DNA from: Picochlorum sp. 'celeri'
Taxonomy: Eukaryota; Chlorophyta; Trebouxiophyceae
Direction of reading: 5' to 3'
Length of the DNA stretch: 64,000 nt
Assembly: GCA_010909725.1 (NCBI GenBank)
Contig: JAACMV010000007.1
Span: forward strand, 248,001-312,000
The notes beneath the pieces were generated by a model that was given only the letters and a program-made list of their open reading frames with translations, searched no databases and was not told the DNA's origin. This document shows positions 8,651-19,673 of this stretch, piece after piece (within the stretch, counting starts at the first letter, position 1; every line of letters starts with the position of its first letter). The position numbers and the translations under genes are program-made.

Positions 8651-9748
8651 ATGTCAGCAATCGTATCAGTAGCAGGTGGCAGGATTGGGGGTTTCAACCC
8701 CAGAGGAGGACCCATTCGTCGGTCACAAAACATTTGGTGTTCAAGCGGATCATTGTCTCAATCTATGGATGGGATGATGAGACAGAGTAGTGGGATATCT
8801 GATGGATATCTGGTGGATACGTATGGATCAGAGAGGGTGCGTGGAAGAGGAAAGGGATACGGAAGACGGGTGCTCAGCACTCGCTGCCAGGCTGCTTCTT
8901 CGACGCAGCAGCCAGCTATTTTGGTGAATAGTTGCACAGGAAAGATGGGTCATGCGACTGCCGAAGCTGTTGTTCGGGCTGGGTTGACGTTGATTCCGTA
9001 TACGTTTACTGGGAGATCAGAGGCTGTTGCTGTAGGGAATGTGGGTGTGTGTGGGGTTCCTGTGGAGCTCATCACAGCACAAGAGAGGCAGGTTGCGTTG
9101 GACAAGATCAAGGCGGATTATCCTGATCTTGTGGTGATTGACTATACGCTTCCTTCGGCGGTGAATGAGAATGCTTTGTTTTACTGTGAGAATGGGATTC
9201 CATTTGTCATGGGGACGACGGGGGGTGACAGAGACAAGTTGCTTGAGGATGTTGCAGCGTCGGGTGTGTATGCTGTGATCGCACCGAATATGGGGAAGCA
9301 GATTGTAGCGTTTCAGACGATGATGGAGTCAATGGCAGAGGAGTTCCCTGGGTGTTTCCAAGGGTATAGTTTGCGTGTTGTCGAGTCTCATCAGAGAACA
9401 AAGGCCGACACATCTGGTACAGCCAAAGCTGTGGTACAGTCTTTCCAAAAGATGGGTTTGAGTGATTTTAAGGAGAGTGATATCGAGAAAGTACGCGAGA
9501 AGGAGGCTCAGATGTTTGATATGGGTGTCCCAGAGGAGTGTATTGATGGGCATGCATTCCACACGTATACATTAACGTCTGAGGATGGGTCAGTAACTCT
9601 TGAATTCAAACATAATGTGTGTGGTAGAAAGGTGTATGCGGAAGGGACGGTGGATGCTGCGATATTTTTACATCAACAGCGGCAAAAGGGAGCTGCCACA
9701 AAATTGTACAATATGATTGATGTGTTGAAGGCAGGTGCCATGAGGTGA
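8651..9748 (+). CDS. dapB: 4-hydroxy-tetrahydrodipicolinate reductase, plant type, plastid-targeted
   Basis: This 365-residue intronless protein catalyses the NAD(P)H-dependent reduction in the diaminopimelate route of lysine synthesis. Residues 1 to about 90 are Arg/Ser/Gly-rich and look like a plastid transit peptide. The Rossmann motif AILVNSCTGKMGHATAEAVV follows. Later blocks are VVIDYTLPSAVNENALFYCE, FVMGTTGGDRDKL and VIAPNMGKQIVAF. The catalytic/substrate segment is VVESHQRTKADTSGTA with its His and Lys, and the C-terminal part includes EFKHNVCGRKVYAEGTVDAA. This arrangement is that of the plant DHDPR subfamily rather than the shorter enterobacterial enzyme. A TGTAA element is found about 45 bp after the stop. 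Confidence 0.92.
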   Translation: MSAIVSVAGGRIGGFNPRGGPIRRSQNIWCSSGSLSQSMDGMMRQSSGISDGYLVDTYGSERVRGRGKGYGRRVLSTRCQAASSTQQPAILVNSCTGKMGHATAEAVVRAGLTLIPYTFTGRSEAVAVGNVGVCGVPVELITAQERQVALDKIKADYPDLVVIDYTLPSAVNENALFYCENGIPFVMGTTGGDRDKLLEDVAASGVYAVIAPNMGKQIVAFQTMMESMAEEFPGCFQGYSLRVVESHQRTKADTSGTAKAVVQSFQKMGLSDFKESDIEKVREKEAQMFDMGVPEECIDGHAFHTYTLTSEDGSVTLEFKHNVCGRKVYAEGTVDAAIFLHQQRQKGAATKLYNMIDVLKAGAMR

Positions 9749-10010
9749 ATAATGTTTCCTGTACATGGTCTTTATTAATATGTTGGTGTGTGTGTAATAC
9801 ATGCATGATGGGACAATCAATCAATCAGCCAATGATGAATTTTAAAAAGAAGAAAAAAAAAAAGCAGCAGCACATAAAGTCCGTAAATAGATGTATAGAA
9901 CGAGATCAGCAGATATGATTCCTCTTCCACTCAGCAGCAGCGTTGTCCATTCCGACAATAATAGCCACCAAAGTTTATTTATATAGAAATAGAGTGAATA
10001 ATACACCAAT

Positions 10011-10492
10011 ATGAATACAGTAGCAGCCCGTGTTCAGTGCAGGACGGCCTCGTCGCATGGCCTTGTTGTCGCAAGACCTGCGTCTCTTCTCGCCGTCCGA
10101 GGACGCACACCGAGCCAGTATCGCCATACATTTGTCTCATCTCCTAGCAGTGATAGAAGAATGCCCGTGAAGGATGTGTCTTGTCAAGGATTGTTTGGAT
10201 TGGGTGTTCCGGAAATTGCCGTTATTGCTGGCGTTGTGGCTCTTATTTATGGTACGAGATGTATGACGAATAAAGACAACAAGAATGCGTGGTCACATGC
10301 GTATATATCACATGGTGTGCAGGTCCCAGCAAGCTTCCAGAGTTGGGCAAGGGATTAGGTAAAACTGCCAAGAGTTTTCAGACTGCAGCGAAAGAATTTG
10401 AAAAGGAATTGAAAGAGGAGATGAAGGAGGATGACGAAGAAGAAGACAAAAAGACGACGACCGGTCAGCAGCAGCAGGAACAGAAGAAATGA
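10011..10492 (+). CDS. tatA: Sec-independent translocase TatA/Tha4-like, plastid-targeted, two exons
   Basis: The product is 136 aa. Exon 1 (10011-10251) and exon 2 (10323-10492) flank a 71-nt intron (GTACGA...GTGCAG). The splice restores ALIYG-PSKLPELGKGLGK in one frame, the exact hinge and amphipathic helix of TatA/Tha4. Residues 1 to about 55 are a basic, Ser/Ala-rich transit peptide. LFGLGVPEIAVIAGVVALIYG is the single membrane span with the conserved acidic residue (Glu). After KSFQTAAKEFEKELKEEMKE comes an acidic/Lys and Gln-rich tail. In plastids Tha4 polymerises to move folded twin-arginine substrates across the thylakoid membrane. No tatB or tatC homologue is present nearby. Confidence 0.9.
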
Positions 10493-10617
10493 TGGCATCA
10501 TGATGCAATTGCCTTGGTTGTAGTAATGATGATGAATGTAAATGTACCTACATCTACGTGCAGAAAATAAAGGGGAAAAAATGATGATATATACAATCAT
10601 ATCCACAAGAACTTGAT

Positions 10618-11445
10618 CTACTCAAAAGCCCACTGGTTCTCTCGACGGACCTCTTCCTCCTCCTCCTTGGTAAAATCATTTTCAATATTGAATGTCTTTC
10701 TAATCTCCTCTGGAGTCTTCCCCTTGATCATATTTGCCACCGTCATGCACGTCAAGTCTAACAATGGCTTGATATTCAGATAATTGGCTGCAAGGATAAG
10801 CTCAAACAGAGTCTGCTGGTCTACCCTGGTGAAGTCTTTGTTCCACTTGTCCAAGTCTTGCTTCTCCTCATTGGGCAAATCCTTCTCCTCTGTGACACCA
10901 GCATCATGGAGGCACTGCACATAATGGCTACAAAACTGAATCACCTTTTCCAGGATATCAGATTTGACGTTTGGAAGGGGCACCACGTCGCCAGCATCCT
11001 CGACATCTGCATCATCAGGATGACTATAATCATCGTTTGACTTTGAGGGCAACAAGGTACAACAACAAGTCAATCACGCACCTTCGATCATTTCTTTGAT
11101 CGTGATGGACATGGATGCTACCTTCTCGTCCACTTCGAATGTCTTTCCATCGCTGCTCGATAGCAGCACCTGCAACATGTGAATAATGGAAAACCTGTCA
11201 GTTTGGATTCAAGAGCATCTTCAAGTCCCACCCGAACGAAACACCGCCGCCCTTGTATCACTGATATGACATATATATGCATACAATACTGCCTCATATA
11301 AAAGAATTTTGGCATCTGAGATGATTTTGAGCCGTTCCAGGCCCACGAGGGTATTGCCGACACATTCAAACATCAGACGGGTGATGACAGCTTCATTCCA
11401 CCAGAGCCAGTGTTAGCCTTTCTATCATACCTTTGAGATTGTCAT
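10618..11445 (-). CDS. SKP1: SKP1, SCF ubiquitin-ligase adaptor, three exons
   Basis: The product is 170 aa. Exon 1 is only 15 nt (11431-11445, MTISK). After a 261-nt intron, exon 2 (11078-11169) encodes [20 protein letters not shown] and [11 protein letters not shown]. After a 54-nt intron, exon 3 (10618-11023) continues [19 protein letters not shown] and ends with NQWAFE. All hallmarks of SKP1 are present: the BTB/POZ-like N-half and the C-terminal F-box-binding helices ([40 protein letters not shown]). For intron 2 the earlier donor GTGCGT breaks the frame, while GTGATT four bases later restores it. SKP1 links F-box proteins to cullin-1; an F-box-like gene lies at 4.1-4.9 kb. Confidence 0.95.
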
Positions 11446-11559
11446 GGTAATTATTTAACAGAATATTCTACAATAATTGATACACGGGTGTTGAGAGGCA
11501 GGTTTTGATCTTGATTGTACAAGTCTTGTTGGCCCAAATTCAAATTTTTTACATACCAT

Positions 11560-11582
11560 CGGTCGAATACATTCTTTGACCG
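11560..11582. promoter_or_regulatory. CGGTC-N13-GACCG inverted repeat upstream of SKP1
   Basis: CGGTC (11560-11564) and GACCG (11578-11582) have a 13-nt spacer ending in TTTGACCGAG. The nearest start is that of SKP1, 115 bp away. The other side is the 3' end of NAF1, so SKP1 is the only likely target. Confidence 0.45.
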
Positions 11583-11651
11583 AGGACACTCTCATACATC
11601 ATTCATTGTCTGAAGTCGTCAAGATCCTCTGTCTCTCTCTTTGTTTGTTTC

Positions 11652-12791
11652 TTAGACTGCATGGTGCCTTTGCAAGGAGACTGGGGCGAACGGCCCGACT
11701 GGTTGTGGTGCTTGGGTGGCATGAGCAGCACTTGGCACAGTGGGTGGCTTGGAACGCCGTACTCGTCGTCGCCTCTGGGGGCCATCCCCGGGTTGTTCCA
11801 CGAGACTATTCTTGTAAAACATGGCTTCCTGCATCATTATAGTTGTGGTGCTTGATTCCATGTCACGGATGATGAACCAACACGGTACAAGAAAAACAGA
11901 AGAAGACAAGAAACAATCAATCAATCAATCAACACGTACAGCTTCATCATCAGAAAATTCGCACACGGGTTCCTCGTCTATCGCTGCATCGTCATCCACA
12001 TCATATCCCTTTACTCGTAAATCATGCTCTGCGACTGATGTAGAGAGAGACGGCATGGAGAAGACAACATCTCCAACATCCACCATGGCAATATCAGCTC
12101 CCTCTGTCGATGATGGAGGAAGGGTCTTTGGGTCTCGAATGATATACATTGGACTTTGAACAGGTCCAAAGATATCTTCTACACGCCCGACGACTGATTT
12201 GGTCAGACTCACGAGTACAGAACCTTCCCCCAACAATTGAGACCCTGCAGACGCACTCACAACAATAGTACCTTCAATACAGCTTGCCACCCGTCCTGCT
12301 TCCGCAATCTCATCCTGAGGATCTACAACTATTTGATTCAGTTGACAGCATGACGCATCGTCGGTACCAAAGAGTAACTCTGCAGCACTGGGCTGAGGCC
12401 CAGCAGTCTCCTGTGCTGTGGACTCCATCATACTGTTTTGGATCACATGACGCAATTCATCCAGCGATGTAATGTCTTCGACCTCCTCAGAATCACTCGT
12501 CATATACTCTGAAGATGACGCATCGTCCATAGGCATGTCTGATCCCACACAGGGCTGGAGACACACCCGAACAGACCCCTCCTCAGCGTCCAAAGTCAAC
12601 ATCAAAGAAATGACGCGTGAAGTGTCTTCTTGCTCAGGTATGGTATCATGAATATCCATAGATTCATCTTCAGAACCTGAATCACTCTCAATCCCGTAGG
12701 AACCCAAGGCTGCAGCAACGACATGCACATCCTGAGCATTTGGAATGACGTGAGGAGCGTCGTCGTCTAAAAATATCTCTTCAGCATTCAT
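11652..12791 (-). CDS. NAF1: NAF1, H/ACA snoRNP assembly factor, two exons
   Basis: The product is 342 aa. Exon 1 (11940-12791) has an acidic N-half (Asp/Glu/Ser-rich). It is followed by the Gar1/Naf1 beta-barrel: EGTIVVSASAGSQLLGEGSV, LVSLTKSVVGRVEDIFGPVQ and SPMYIIRDPK, then VKGYDVDDDAAIDEE and CEFSDDEA. A phase-0 intron of 111 nt (GTACGT...GATGCAG) leads to exon 2 (11652-11828). That exon gives EAMFYKNSLVEQPG and a basic tail, PQRRRRVRRSKPP. NAF1 binds dyskerin/Cbf5 early in H/ACA snoRNP and telomerase RNP biogenesis and is later replaced by GAR1. The short basic tail is typical. Exon 2 alone would look like an orphan frame. Confidence 0.88.
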
Positions 12792-12821
12792 TATTGGGTT
12801 ATTTTATAACGTAAGAAAATT

Positions 12822-15257
12822 TTAAATATCGAGTTCGTCAAATTGGTACTCTTTACCATGGGCTTCGATCAACTCTCGACGAGGCCCCACCTTGTCTCCC
12901 ATGAGCAAGGTTAGCATGTGGGATGCCTCTGCGGCATCATCCACGGTCAGTCGCTTTAGCATTCTGCTATCAGGATCCATTGTTGTGCTCCATAGTTGAT
13001 CTGGCATCATTTCACCGAGGCCCTTGAACCTTTGAATGCTGTACGAGTCTGGAGGCAAGTCTTTGGTGGCACGCTCAAGTTCTTCTTCACTGTTGCAGTA
13101 TTTTGTCACCTTTTTTGCACCAGATCCGAGTTCTAGGCGATATAATGGTGGCATGCCGACGAAAATGTGTCCATTTTCGAATAGTTTGCGTTGATATCGG
13201 AACAAGAAGGTGAGGAGGAGGGTTCGGATGTGGGCTCCATCGACATCTGCATCTGTCAGGATGATGATCTTTCCATATCTGAGGCTGTCCAAATCCTCTC
13301 CTTTTAATCCGAGGCCGAGGCCGACGATGAGGCTGCTGATCTCATTATTTTTGTACAGCTTGGCGTCATCATGCCTTTCGGCGTTCAATATTTTACCCCG
13401 GAGGGGTAAAATGGCTTGAAACCTTCTGTCACGTGCCTGCTTGGCAGACCCACCAGCAGAGTCTCCTTCGACAAGGAAAATTTCGCATTCATCCCTGAGA
13501 GAGGACGAGCAATCAGCAAGTTTTCCTGGTAATGTGCTTTTGGTCAGAACGGATTTGCGTCGCACGAGATCTCGAGCTTTCTTGGCAGCTTCAGCAGCCT
13601 TGTATGCTTGGAGTGCTTTGCTCAGAACTGCATTTAAAATATTTGGCTGCTCCTCGAGTGCCTCTGTGACGCATGTACTCACGGCATTATCTACAATTTT
13701 CCTAACTTCTGGGTTACCGAGGCGAGTCTTTGTTTGGCCTTCGAATTCAGGAGCTGGAACTTTGACAGAGACAACTGCACCAAGGCCTTCTCTGATGTGG
13801 TCTCCGGAAAGGTTGGGATCATTGTCTTTGAGAGCTTTTGTTTTTCTCCCGAGTGAATTCACAGTACGTGTCAAAGCACTCTTGAAACCATCCATATGAG
13901 TTCCTCCATCGATGGTTTTAATGGAATTCACAAACCCAATGAGGGTGTCACTAAAGGCATCAGAGCACCACTGCAGGGATACATCTACTTGAATATCTCC
14001 ATCTGTGCGGGAGAAGAATATTGGTTCATGTGCGCTGATACGATCTCTATTAATATGCTTGACGTATTCTGACAAGCCTCCTGAAAAATGAAAGAGTTCC
14101 CATCCATCAGCATCGCCTGGAGTGGTGGTTGCCAATGCCTCCTCAGCATCAGACTCTGGTTCTTCAGCTGCTGCATCCTTTTTAGAGTCCTTTCTCGCGT
14201 GCTGCTTCCCAGAGTAATTTTTCGCTCGGAAATGAATGGTCGCTTGTGGATTTAAAAACGCCAATTCTCGGAGCCTGGAACGAATAGTCTCTGGATCAAA
14301 TGTTGCTGTAGAGGAGAATATTGAATCATCATAGAGAAACCTGACTCTCGTCCCTTTCCTATCTCCATCATCGTGCGTATCGCTCATCTCTAGTTGAGAA
14401 ACAGCTTCTCCTTGGGCAAAGCTTTGATCGTATCGCTTTCCATCGCGCCACACTGACACATGCATTTTCCTGGACAAGGCATTCACCACAGACACACCCA
14501 CTCCATGCAACCCCCCTGACACTGCATACCCACTGGAATCCCCACCAAACTTTCCTCCCGCATGCAACACAGTCAACACTGTCTCTAATGCAGATTTCCC
14601 GGTAACTGGATGAATATCCGTGGGGATGCCACGCCCATTATCCCGAATCGTAATCCAGTTTGTCTCCATATCCATTTCCACCCACACGCTATCTGCATGC
14701 CCTGCCTGCACCTCATCAATCGCATTATCCAGAATTTCATAAATCAGATGATGAAGCCCTCGTTGACCTGTACTTCCAATATACATGCCTGGCCTCTTTC
14801 TCACAGGATCCAATCCCTGCAACACTTGAATTTGTGTTGCATCATAGGCATCGCTTGCAAAACCTCGCCCATCAATCTGCTCCATTGACTGCATCATCGT
14901 CCCCGTCGATCGAATACCTTGTCCATACATGACGGAGCGATAGGGATTCTCTGTAGCACCAAATACAACGCCCCCCATGGCTCCTGACTTTGCAACACAG
15001 CCCCCCCTGCTATTCCTCCTCCAATGTTCACCATCGACGGCGCTGGAGTGCACCCGCATGCAATAACTACTACCACCATGATCATTATATGTATGGCTTT
15101 TCATCCGTATCTCCCTCCTCCACAATGATGGTGCTAATGCCATGCCTTGTACTCTACTCCAAGTTCGCCGAAGCATCCCTTCCCTTTGATTGCGTATTGA
15201 CAATATGCTACCTTTTGCCTTTTCTGATACTGTGTTGGCGCAATGGTCGAGAAGCAT
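12822..15257 (-). CDS. gyrB: DNA gyrase subunit B, organelle-targeted
   Basis: This 811-residue intronless protein is the ATPase subunit of a bacterial-type type II topoisomerase that supercoils organellar DNA. Residues 1 to about 130 are a basic, Ser/Arg-rich extension with several Met residues, consistent with plastid and/or mitochondrial import. The GHKL ATPase domain includes [20 protein letters not shown] (near residue 160), [16 protein letters not shown] and [16 protein letters not shown]. The TOPRIM domain has [25 protein letters not shown] and the metal-binding [12 protein letters not shown]. The C-terminus has QRFKGLGEM. An inserted Lys/Ala/Glu-rich loop near residues 350-370 is unusual. 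Its partner GyrA is not in the window. It lies in tandem with NAF1, 30 bp apart. Confidence 0.95.
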   Translation of the reverse strand: MLLDHCANTVSEKAKGSILSIRNQREGMLRRTWSRVQGMALAPSLWRREIRMKSHTYNDHGGSSYCMRVHSSAVDGEHWRRNSRGGCVAKSGAMGGVVFGATENPYRSVMYGQGIRSTGTMMQSMEQIDGRGFASDAYDATQIQVLQGLDPVRKRPGMYIGSTGQRGLHHLIYEILDNAIDEVQAGHADSVWVEMDMETNWITIRDNGRGIPTDIHPVTGKSALETVLTVLHAGGKFGGDSSGYAVSGGLHGVGVSVVNALSRKMHVSVWRDGKRYDQSFAQGEAVSQLEMSDTHDDGDRKGTRVRFLYDDSIFSSTATFDPETIRSRLRELAFLNPQATIHFRAKNYSGKQHARKDSKKDAAAEEPESDAEEALATTTPGDADGWELFHFSGGLSEYVKHINRDRISAHEPIFFSRTDGDIQVDVSLQWCSDAFSDTLIGFVNSIKTIDGGTHMDGFKSALTRTVNSLGRKTKALKDNDPNLSGDHIREGLGAVVSVKVPAPEFEGQTKTRLGNPEVRKIVDNAVSTCVTEALEEQPNILNAVLSKALQAYKAAEAAKKARDLVRRKSVLTKSTLPGKLADCSSSLRDECEIFLVEGDSAGGSAKQARDRRFQAILPLRGKILNAERHDDAKLYKNNEISSLIVGLGLGLKGEDLDSLRYGKIIILTDADVDGAHIRTLLLTFLFRYQRKLFENGHIFVGMPPLYRLELGSGAKKVTKYCNSEEELERATKDLPPDSYSIQRFKGLGEMMPDQLWSTTMDPDSRMLKRLTVDDAAEASHMLTLLMGDKVGPRRELIEAHGKEYQFDELDI

Positions 15258-15594
15258 GCCTATACGAGCAGAAAAGAAACTAGTTCTCTACCTTTAAAAA
15301 TTGATTGGAATGCAGTCAAAATTGACAAATACTGATGCCGATGTGCTCGTAAGAAACCATTTCAATTTTCAATTGCACCATGTGTGTGATTGCATGCAAG
15401 TATGTGGTTAATGGGGCCGATCCTTGGGATTTCCGAATTCGGCCTTTTCTTTTTTTCGAAAGGCTGGATGGCCCATCTCGCCTGGAGACAAACAAGCGAT
15501 CCAACAAGGCTGACACGCGCAATACGATTACTATAAATACAACTAACGTATTTCATGGGATTAGTAGTAGCAGTAGACGTGGGTGCGACGTAGG
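15258..15594. other. Divergent intergenic region, gyrB / PP1 inhibitor-2
   Basis: No gene and no paired motif was seen. Two antisense frames cross it, but they have no start supported by composition and overlap the inhibitor-2 exons. Confidence 0.4.
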
Positions 15595-16256
15595 ATGAAG
15601 AAGAAGTTACTTGGGTGTCAGAAGAAGGAAAAGAAGAAGAAGAAAGGAGGGGTGAAATGGTGCGTGATGCCACCGAGTGGGCGTGATGGTGGTCAAAACA
15701 ATTATTGAGTGGCTGTGAATGCAGGGATGAGAGTAATTTGGAGGAGAATGAGCGTATCAAGCGTGAATTGAACCCCACCAAAATTGATGAACCCAAGACT
15801 CCTTATTATCAAAGTGCCTGCGAGGACGAGACGGATGAAGGCGATTCTTTGGAAATGTCGCCATTGTCATTATCTGATGATGCTGGAACCTCTGATCATG
15901 GAAGAAGAACCATGGGAGTGAGGATATTTGAGGAGCATTTGGGTGGTGGTGGTGATGATGAGGAGATGGAAGACGAGGAGGAAGAGGATGCTGAGAAGAA
16001 GAAGAAATTCATGGAGGCACGGCGGATGCATTATAAAATTAGCAAGGATATACTGTGCGTTTCTTCATCATCATCATGATGATGATATGATACACGAAAT
16101 GAATGTGGTTGTCTGTGTTTTGGTTGAACTCTAGTCAGCACATTGTGTACTACTACTGACTGTTTGTCGTCTTCTTGATGGTGATGCAGGACTAGCACAT
16201 TCCCTCAAGAAGAGGAAGAGTACACCGAAGAAGAAGGAAAAGAAGAACAAGGCTAG
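15595..16256 (+). CDS. PPP1R2: Protein phosphatase 1 inhibitor-2 (IPP-2) family, three exons
   Basis: The product is 153 aa. The exons are 15595-15659, 15725-16054 and 16190-16256, with introns of 65 and 135 nt, both starting GTGCGT and both joined in phase 2. The first splice rebuilds GGVKW|DESNLEENERIKREL, and then NPTKIDEPKTPYY. These are the PP1-docking KWDE-x-NL and TKIDEPKTPY blocks that define inhibitor-2. The middle is acidic/Ser-rich and MHYKISKDIL resembles the HYN-like third docking region. The tail is Glu-rich. Inhibitor-2 binds the PP1 catalytic subunit and blocks its active site, a conserved nuclear/cytosolic regulator. The N-terminus is a Lys-rich leader (MKKKLLGCQKKEKKKKK), and an in-frame stop upstream fixes the start. 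Confidence 0.88.
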
Positions 16257-16279
16257 TGTGTCTTGGATCATTTTTTTTC

Positions 16280-17911
16280 TTACACACTCCAATACTCGTT
16301 GACTAATATTTTAGCTTGCTCTTTACTTGTACCATCTACACCTTCATGATATTGCACTTCTTCAAGGGCCTTGATACCTCCAGCATGTTCAATAACCTCT
16401 TTGCCCTTTGGCAAATACTGTAACATCATTTTCACAAACTGTATACCAAGTTCGATACTATCTTTATGTGCCGCTTTCATGAGTGAAAGCATCTTGACAA
16501 TAGCAACCTCATCTCCAGCAAAGAGGTGATTCAGGAGTTCACCTGGATCCTTCTCAGCTGAGCAAATACTAATGAGGACACCTGCTGCTTCCTTCTTCAC
16601 ATGGAAAGGCTCTTCTTTCAGATACTTTTTGAGCAATGGAATCGCCGATGATTTTTTAACAAACATGGCCGGAGCGTGCCCCAATTGACAAATACCTCGA
16701 AGGGCCCATGCAACTTCGCGTTCAACCCCATACTGTTTTGTGCTTCCACACATCACAATGACATCAATAGCATCATACCCTGGATCAGAAGAGAAAAACT
16801 CCTCCGCCTCTGGTCCCGCATACGACGCAATATTACCAAACACCCTCAGTATTGGTATCAAGACAGACACGTCCTCACCCTGACAGGTATCAAGGATTAC
16901 TCGCAGCTGCATTGCCTCTGCATCCAGAATAGATCTACGCTGATCCTCAGATATACGATGCACAGAGCACGAACAAGTCACTCTAGACAATAGCCACGAC
17001 GTCTCCTGAACCAGCGCAACAGGCGCAATCTGAGACGTCAGCACAGTCATGACAGCCTCCATGGCCCCATCAATCTCAAAAAAGGCATTCACCTCCTCAC
17101 CCTCCCCTTTGAACAATATACTCAGCGCCCATGCTGCGGTTTCTCCCGCCGATAACCCCTCCTTATCCAATTTACTCTCTTTTCCTTGCTTTAACGACGC
17201 GCACGCGCGAGTGAACAGTCTAATCAATGGCTTGACAGCCCCATTTGCAATCAAAATAGCCCTATACTCTACATCCTCTTCACCCATATTCCCAATCGCC
17301 CACGCACACTGCTCTGCCATGGCAAACCCTCCATCACCCCCAATATGCGCAATCAATATAGGCGCAGCTGGAATGATGGCCTCCACCACCTGTGATGTTC
17401 CCACCGCCAAGTTGGTTAATGCCCAAGACGCCTGAAACGTCGTCTCAAGCGCCACAGAATCCATCTGAGGAGGCTGCAATGCTTCAATAAGCACAGGAAT
17501 CGCCCCAGACTCTACCGCAATCTTATACGGAGGTTCCTCATAGGTGGAAAGAATGTGTCGCAACTGATGCACAGCGTTAAGATGAGTCTTCCCACCCACA
17601 GGCCTGGCCTCCTGAATATCCCTCACCGCTCCTTCCAAATCCTTCCGTATCTGATCCTCCTCAACCTTTCTATCAACATCAACATCCTCAGTCATAACAA
17701 TATTGGTCGCATTCTCGTCATTCGACACGTCGAACGGTTTCGTTGCATCCGACGTGGGTTCCCCCACCGTGGCCTTTGGACATTGAATACTCGCAGCACT
17801 CGGATCCCTCCGCAACCGCTTTCCCCTATTCGATATAACAGAACTAACTACTTTATCGTGATCATCGAGCTCATGCTCTCTCTTCTTCTTATTCGCCATA
17901 GGGTTTGACAT
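16280..17911 (-). CDS. Importin alpha-like armadillo-repeat nuclear import receptor
   Basis: This 543-residue intronless protein begins MSNPMANKKKREHE and has a basic, Arg/Lys-containing N-terminal segment (KRLRRD) that could serve as the importin-beta-binding region. From about residue 85 onward it is built of ARM repeats. Diagnostic NLS-groove motifs include FQASWALTNLAVGTSQVVEA, AEQCAWAIGNMGEEDVEYR, ETAAWALSILF and VREVAWALRGICQLG-like blocks, each with the conserved Trp followed by Asn or its replacement. Importin alpha carries proteins with a classical NLS into the nucleus with importin beta. The beta-binding region looks short and less basic than usual, and some repeat Asn residues are replaced, so it may be a divergent paralogue. 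Confidence 0.85.
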   Translation of the reverse strand: MSNPMANKKKREHELDDHDKVVSSVISNRGKRLRRDPSAASIQCPKATVGEPTSDATKPFDVSNDENATNIVMTEDVDVDRKVEEDQIRKDLEGAVRDIQEARPVGGKTHLNAVHQLRHILSTYEEPPYKIAVESGAIPVLIEALQPPQMDSVALETTFQASWALTNLAVGTSQVVEAIIPAAPILIAHIGGDGGFAMAEQCAWAIGNMGEEDVEYRAILIANGAVKPLIRLFTRACASLKQGKESKLDKEGLSAGETAAWALSILFKGEGEEVNAFFEIDGAMEAVMTVLTSQIAPVALVQETSWLLSRVTCSCSVHRISEDQRRSILDAEAMQLRVILDTCQGEDVSVLIPILRVFGNIASYAGPEAEEFFSSDPGYDAIDVIVMCGSTKQYGVEREVAWALRGICQLGHAPAMFVKKSSAIPLLKKYLKEEPFHVKKEAAGVLISICSAEKDPGELLNHLFAGDEVAIVKMLSLMKAAHKDSIELGIQFVKMMLQYLPKGKEVIEHAGGIKALEEVQYHEGVDGTSKEQAKILVNEYWSV

Positions 17912-18035
17912 GTTTCGATACCAGAATTCCCGATACTCTTTGTATTCTGTATTTACAAACTGTATTTAATACATGCAAATGTATGAATAAAAATACCCAC
18001 AGTGTGGGCTATATATGCATGGTTATGGCACCGAG

Positions 18036-19393
18036 TCAATCCTCATCCTGCCCTGACGACATGTCCTGGACAACATGGGCCTTGTTGCGTCTCTTGCGCA
18101 GCACTGGCTGGGCAATAGTAAGAGTATCGTTGCTGCGTTTCTTTGGACGTCCAACAGTAGATCGACGCCACCAATCCTCCTCACGCCCGAGAAGTTGCGC
18201 CACTGGGCCATTCAGCATATCAATAGCCTTTTGCTTCGAGTCATTCTTTCCATTTCTGGCCATGCAGATTTTACCATTTATCCAAGACCCCAAACGGCTC
18301 TCTTCATTCAAAACTGCTGGTCTATACTGTGGCCTTGGGCACTCAAACACACCACTGTCAGCATCCGACCATTGAGCTTCCTGTTTCTTCTGTTCCACCC
18401 AAGCTGATAACCTCTCCAGTCTCTCCGACTCTGGGATTCGTGATCGTCTCTTCCCCACTGATTTGTGCTCTGACCCATGTTCCCTCATTTTCCTCGAGTG
18501 GGTCGCTCCTCCTTTCGGCTCTGGAGTCACCACAGTCGTCTTCTCAGAAGAAGCTTCTGCGTGTTGATGGCAGCCCAAGAGATTATACGGATCCTCATCT
18601 CCATACACACTGACATACTCATCATACAATGTCGTCATCTCACCCGGGGTTGTCGAGGCCAGTCTATTGCTCAGCGACGATATATATTCATCAAGTTTGT
18701 AGCGCTCCATAGGGTTGGATGCAGCATCCCCCAAAACCGCCTTCTTCAGACCAGGTGTCATCATGTCCTTTGGAGACTGTGATACCTGTCTCGTTGCAGG
18801 ATTATACTCACACTCGCGCAGAATACAATGTATCACGCGCTTTTTATACTGCATACAATACACAATAGTATTATTATAAGACTAGGTCGTCATAAAAATG
18901 GACATGGACTGTTTTTTGTGTAAGAAAGATGAGGATGATGATCAACAACAATACTAGACATACATACCTCATTTTTCAAGGACACTGGACGCCTACTTGC
19001 CCCTGAAAGAATACCTTCTTCAAGCCTTTGTGCGTGTCTTGCTGATTGTTCTTCTTCTTCTTCTTCTTCTTCTCGTTGCTCTTCTGCCTCCGAGTCGGAG
19101 TCTTCTTCTTCTTCCGAGTCTTCTTCCGAATCGTCTTCTTCCTCCACGTTGTGGGTATGCGTAGGGTTTTCCCGAGCCAGCTGGTGAGAAAAGTTTTGAC
19201 AAAACAATCGTGCCACACGCACTGAAGAATCGTTGTTATCCATTTCTAAAATATTTCTGTATATATCATAAAATTTGTCTGCATGTATAAGCGACATTCC
19301 TTCCAAAAGCCGCACCATATCGCGGTCGTCCTCCGTCGCTGCTGAAACGAGCAGCAACCGGACCTCTGCATCACATTTTCTTCGTAATGGCAT
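18036..19393 (-). CDS. Hypothetical acidic protein, two exons
   Basis: The product is 412 aa and I do not recognise it. Exon 1 (18968-19393) starts at MPLRRKCDAEVR; the frame extends to a GTG six bases upstream, which is not a likely start. A 119-nt intron (GTATGT...ATGCAG) joins SLKNE in phase 0 to YKKRVIHCILRECEY of exon 2 (18036-18848). Exon 1 has a helical first 80 residues, then a very acidic Glu/Asp/Ser tract. Exon 2 has a helical block (MERYKLDEYISSLSNRL), DEDPYNLLG and a basic C-terminus with GRPKKR. The acidic centre and basic AT-hook-like tail suggest a nuclear or chromatin protein. This is inference only. Confidence 0.65.
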
Positions 19394-19673
19394 AGTCACT
19401 CATAAAAAAATTCTCATGTACTATGCGAATTCGTAGAATAATATTTGGGTGACTCTTGGCACGGACTGGCCGAGTCAACGAATCTCGGCGCCCTGTACCC
19501 CCTTTTAAAACCCAAATGTTGATTTGAGCCTGTGCAGGCTCTCGTCTGAAGGGAAGGAGGACATCACTCTCCATACAGAGCAGAGGAGAGGCCTTAAAAA
19601 GAGAAGGGAACTACGACGACGACGCACATTGTCAAATTCATACTCTCATACATTTAAGATATATAGCAGAGGT

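Noticed and set aside
11074..11082. GTGCGT as the SKP1 intron 2 donor
   Set aside because: It matches the favoured donor but breaks the frame. GTGATT four bases later restores the SKP1 sequence in phase.
15362..15796. Minus-strand frame across the PP1 inhibitor-2 5' end
   Set aside because: It is antisense to clearly coding inhibitor-2 exons and has no recognisable domain.
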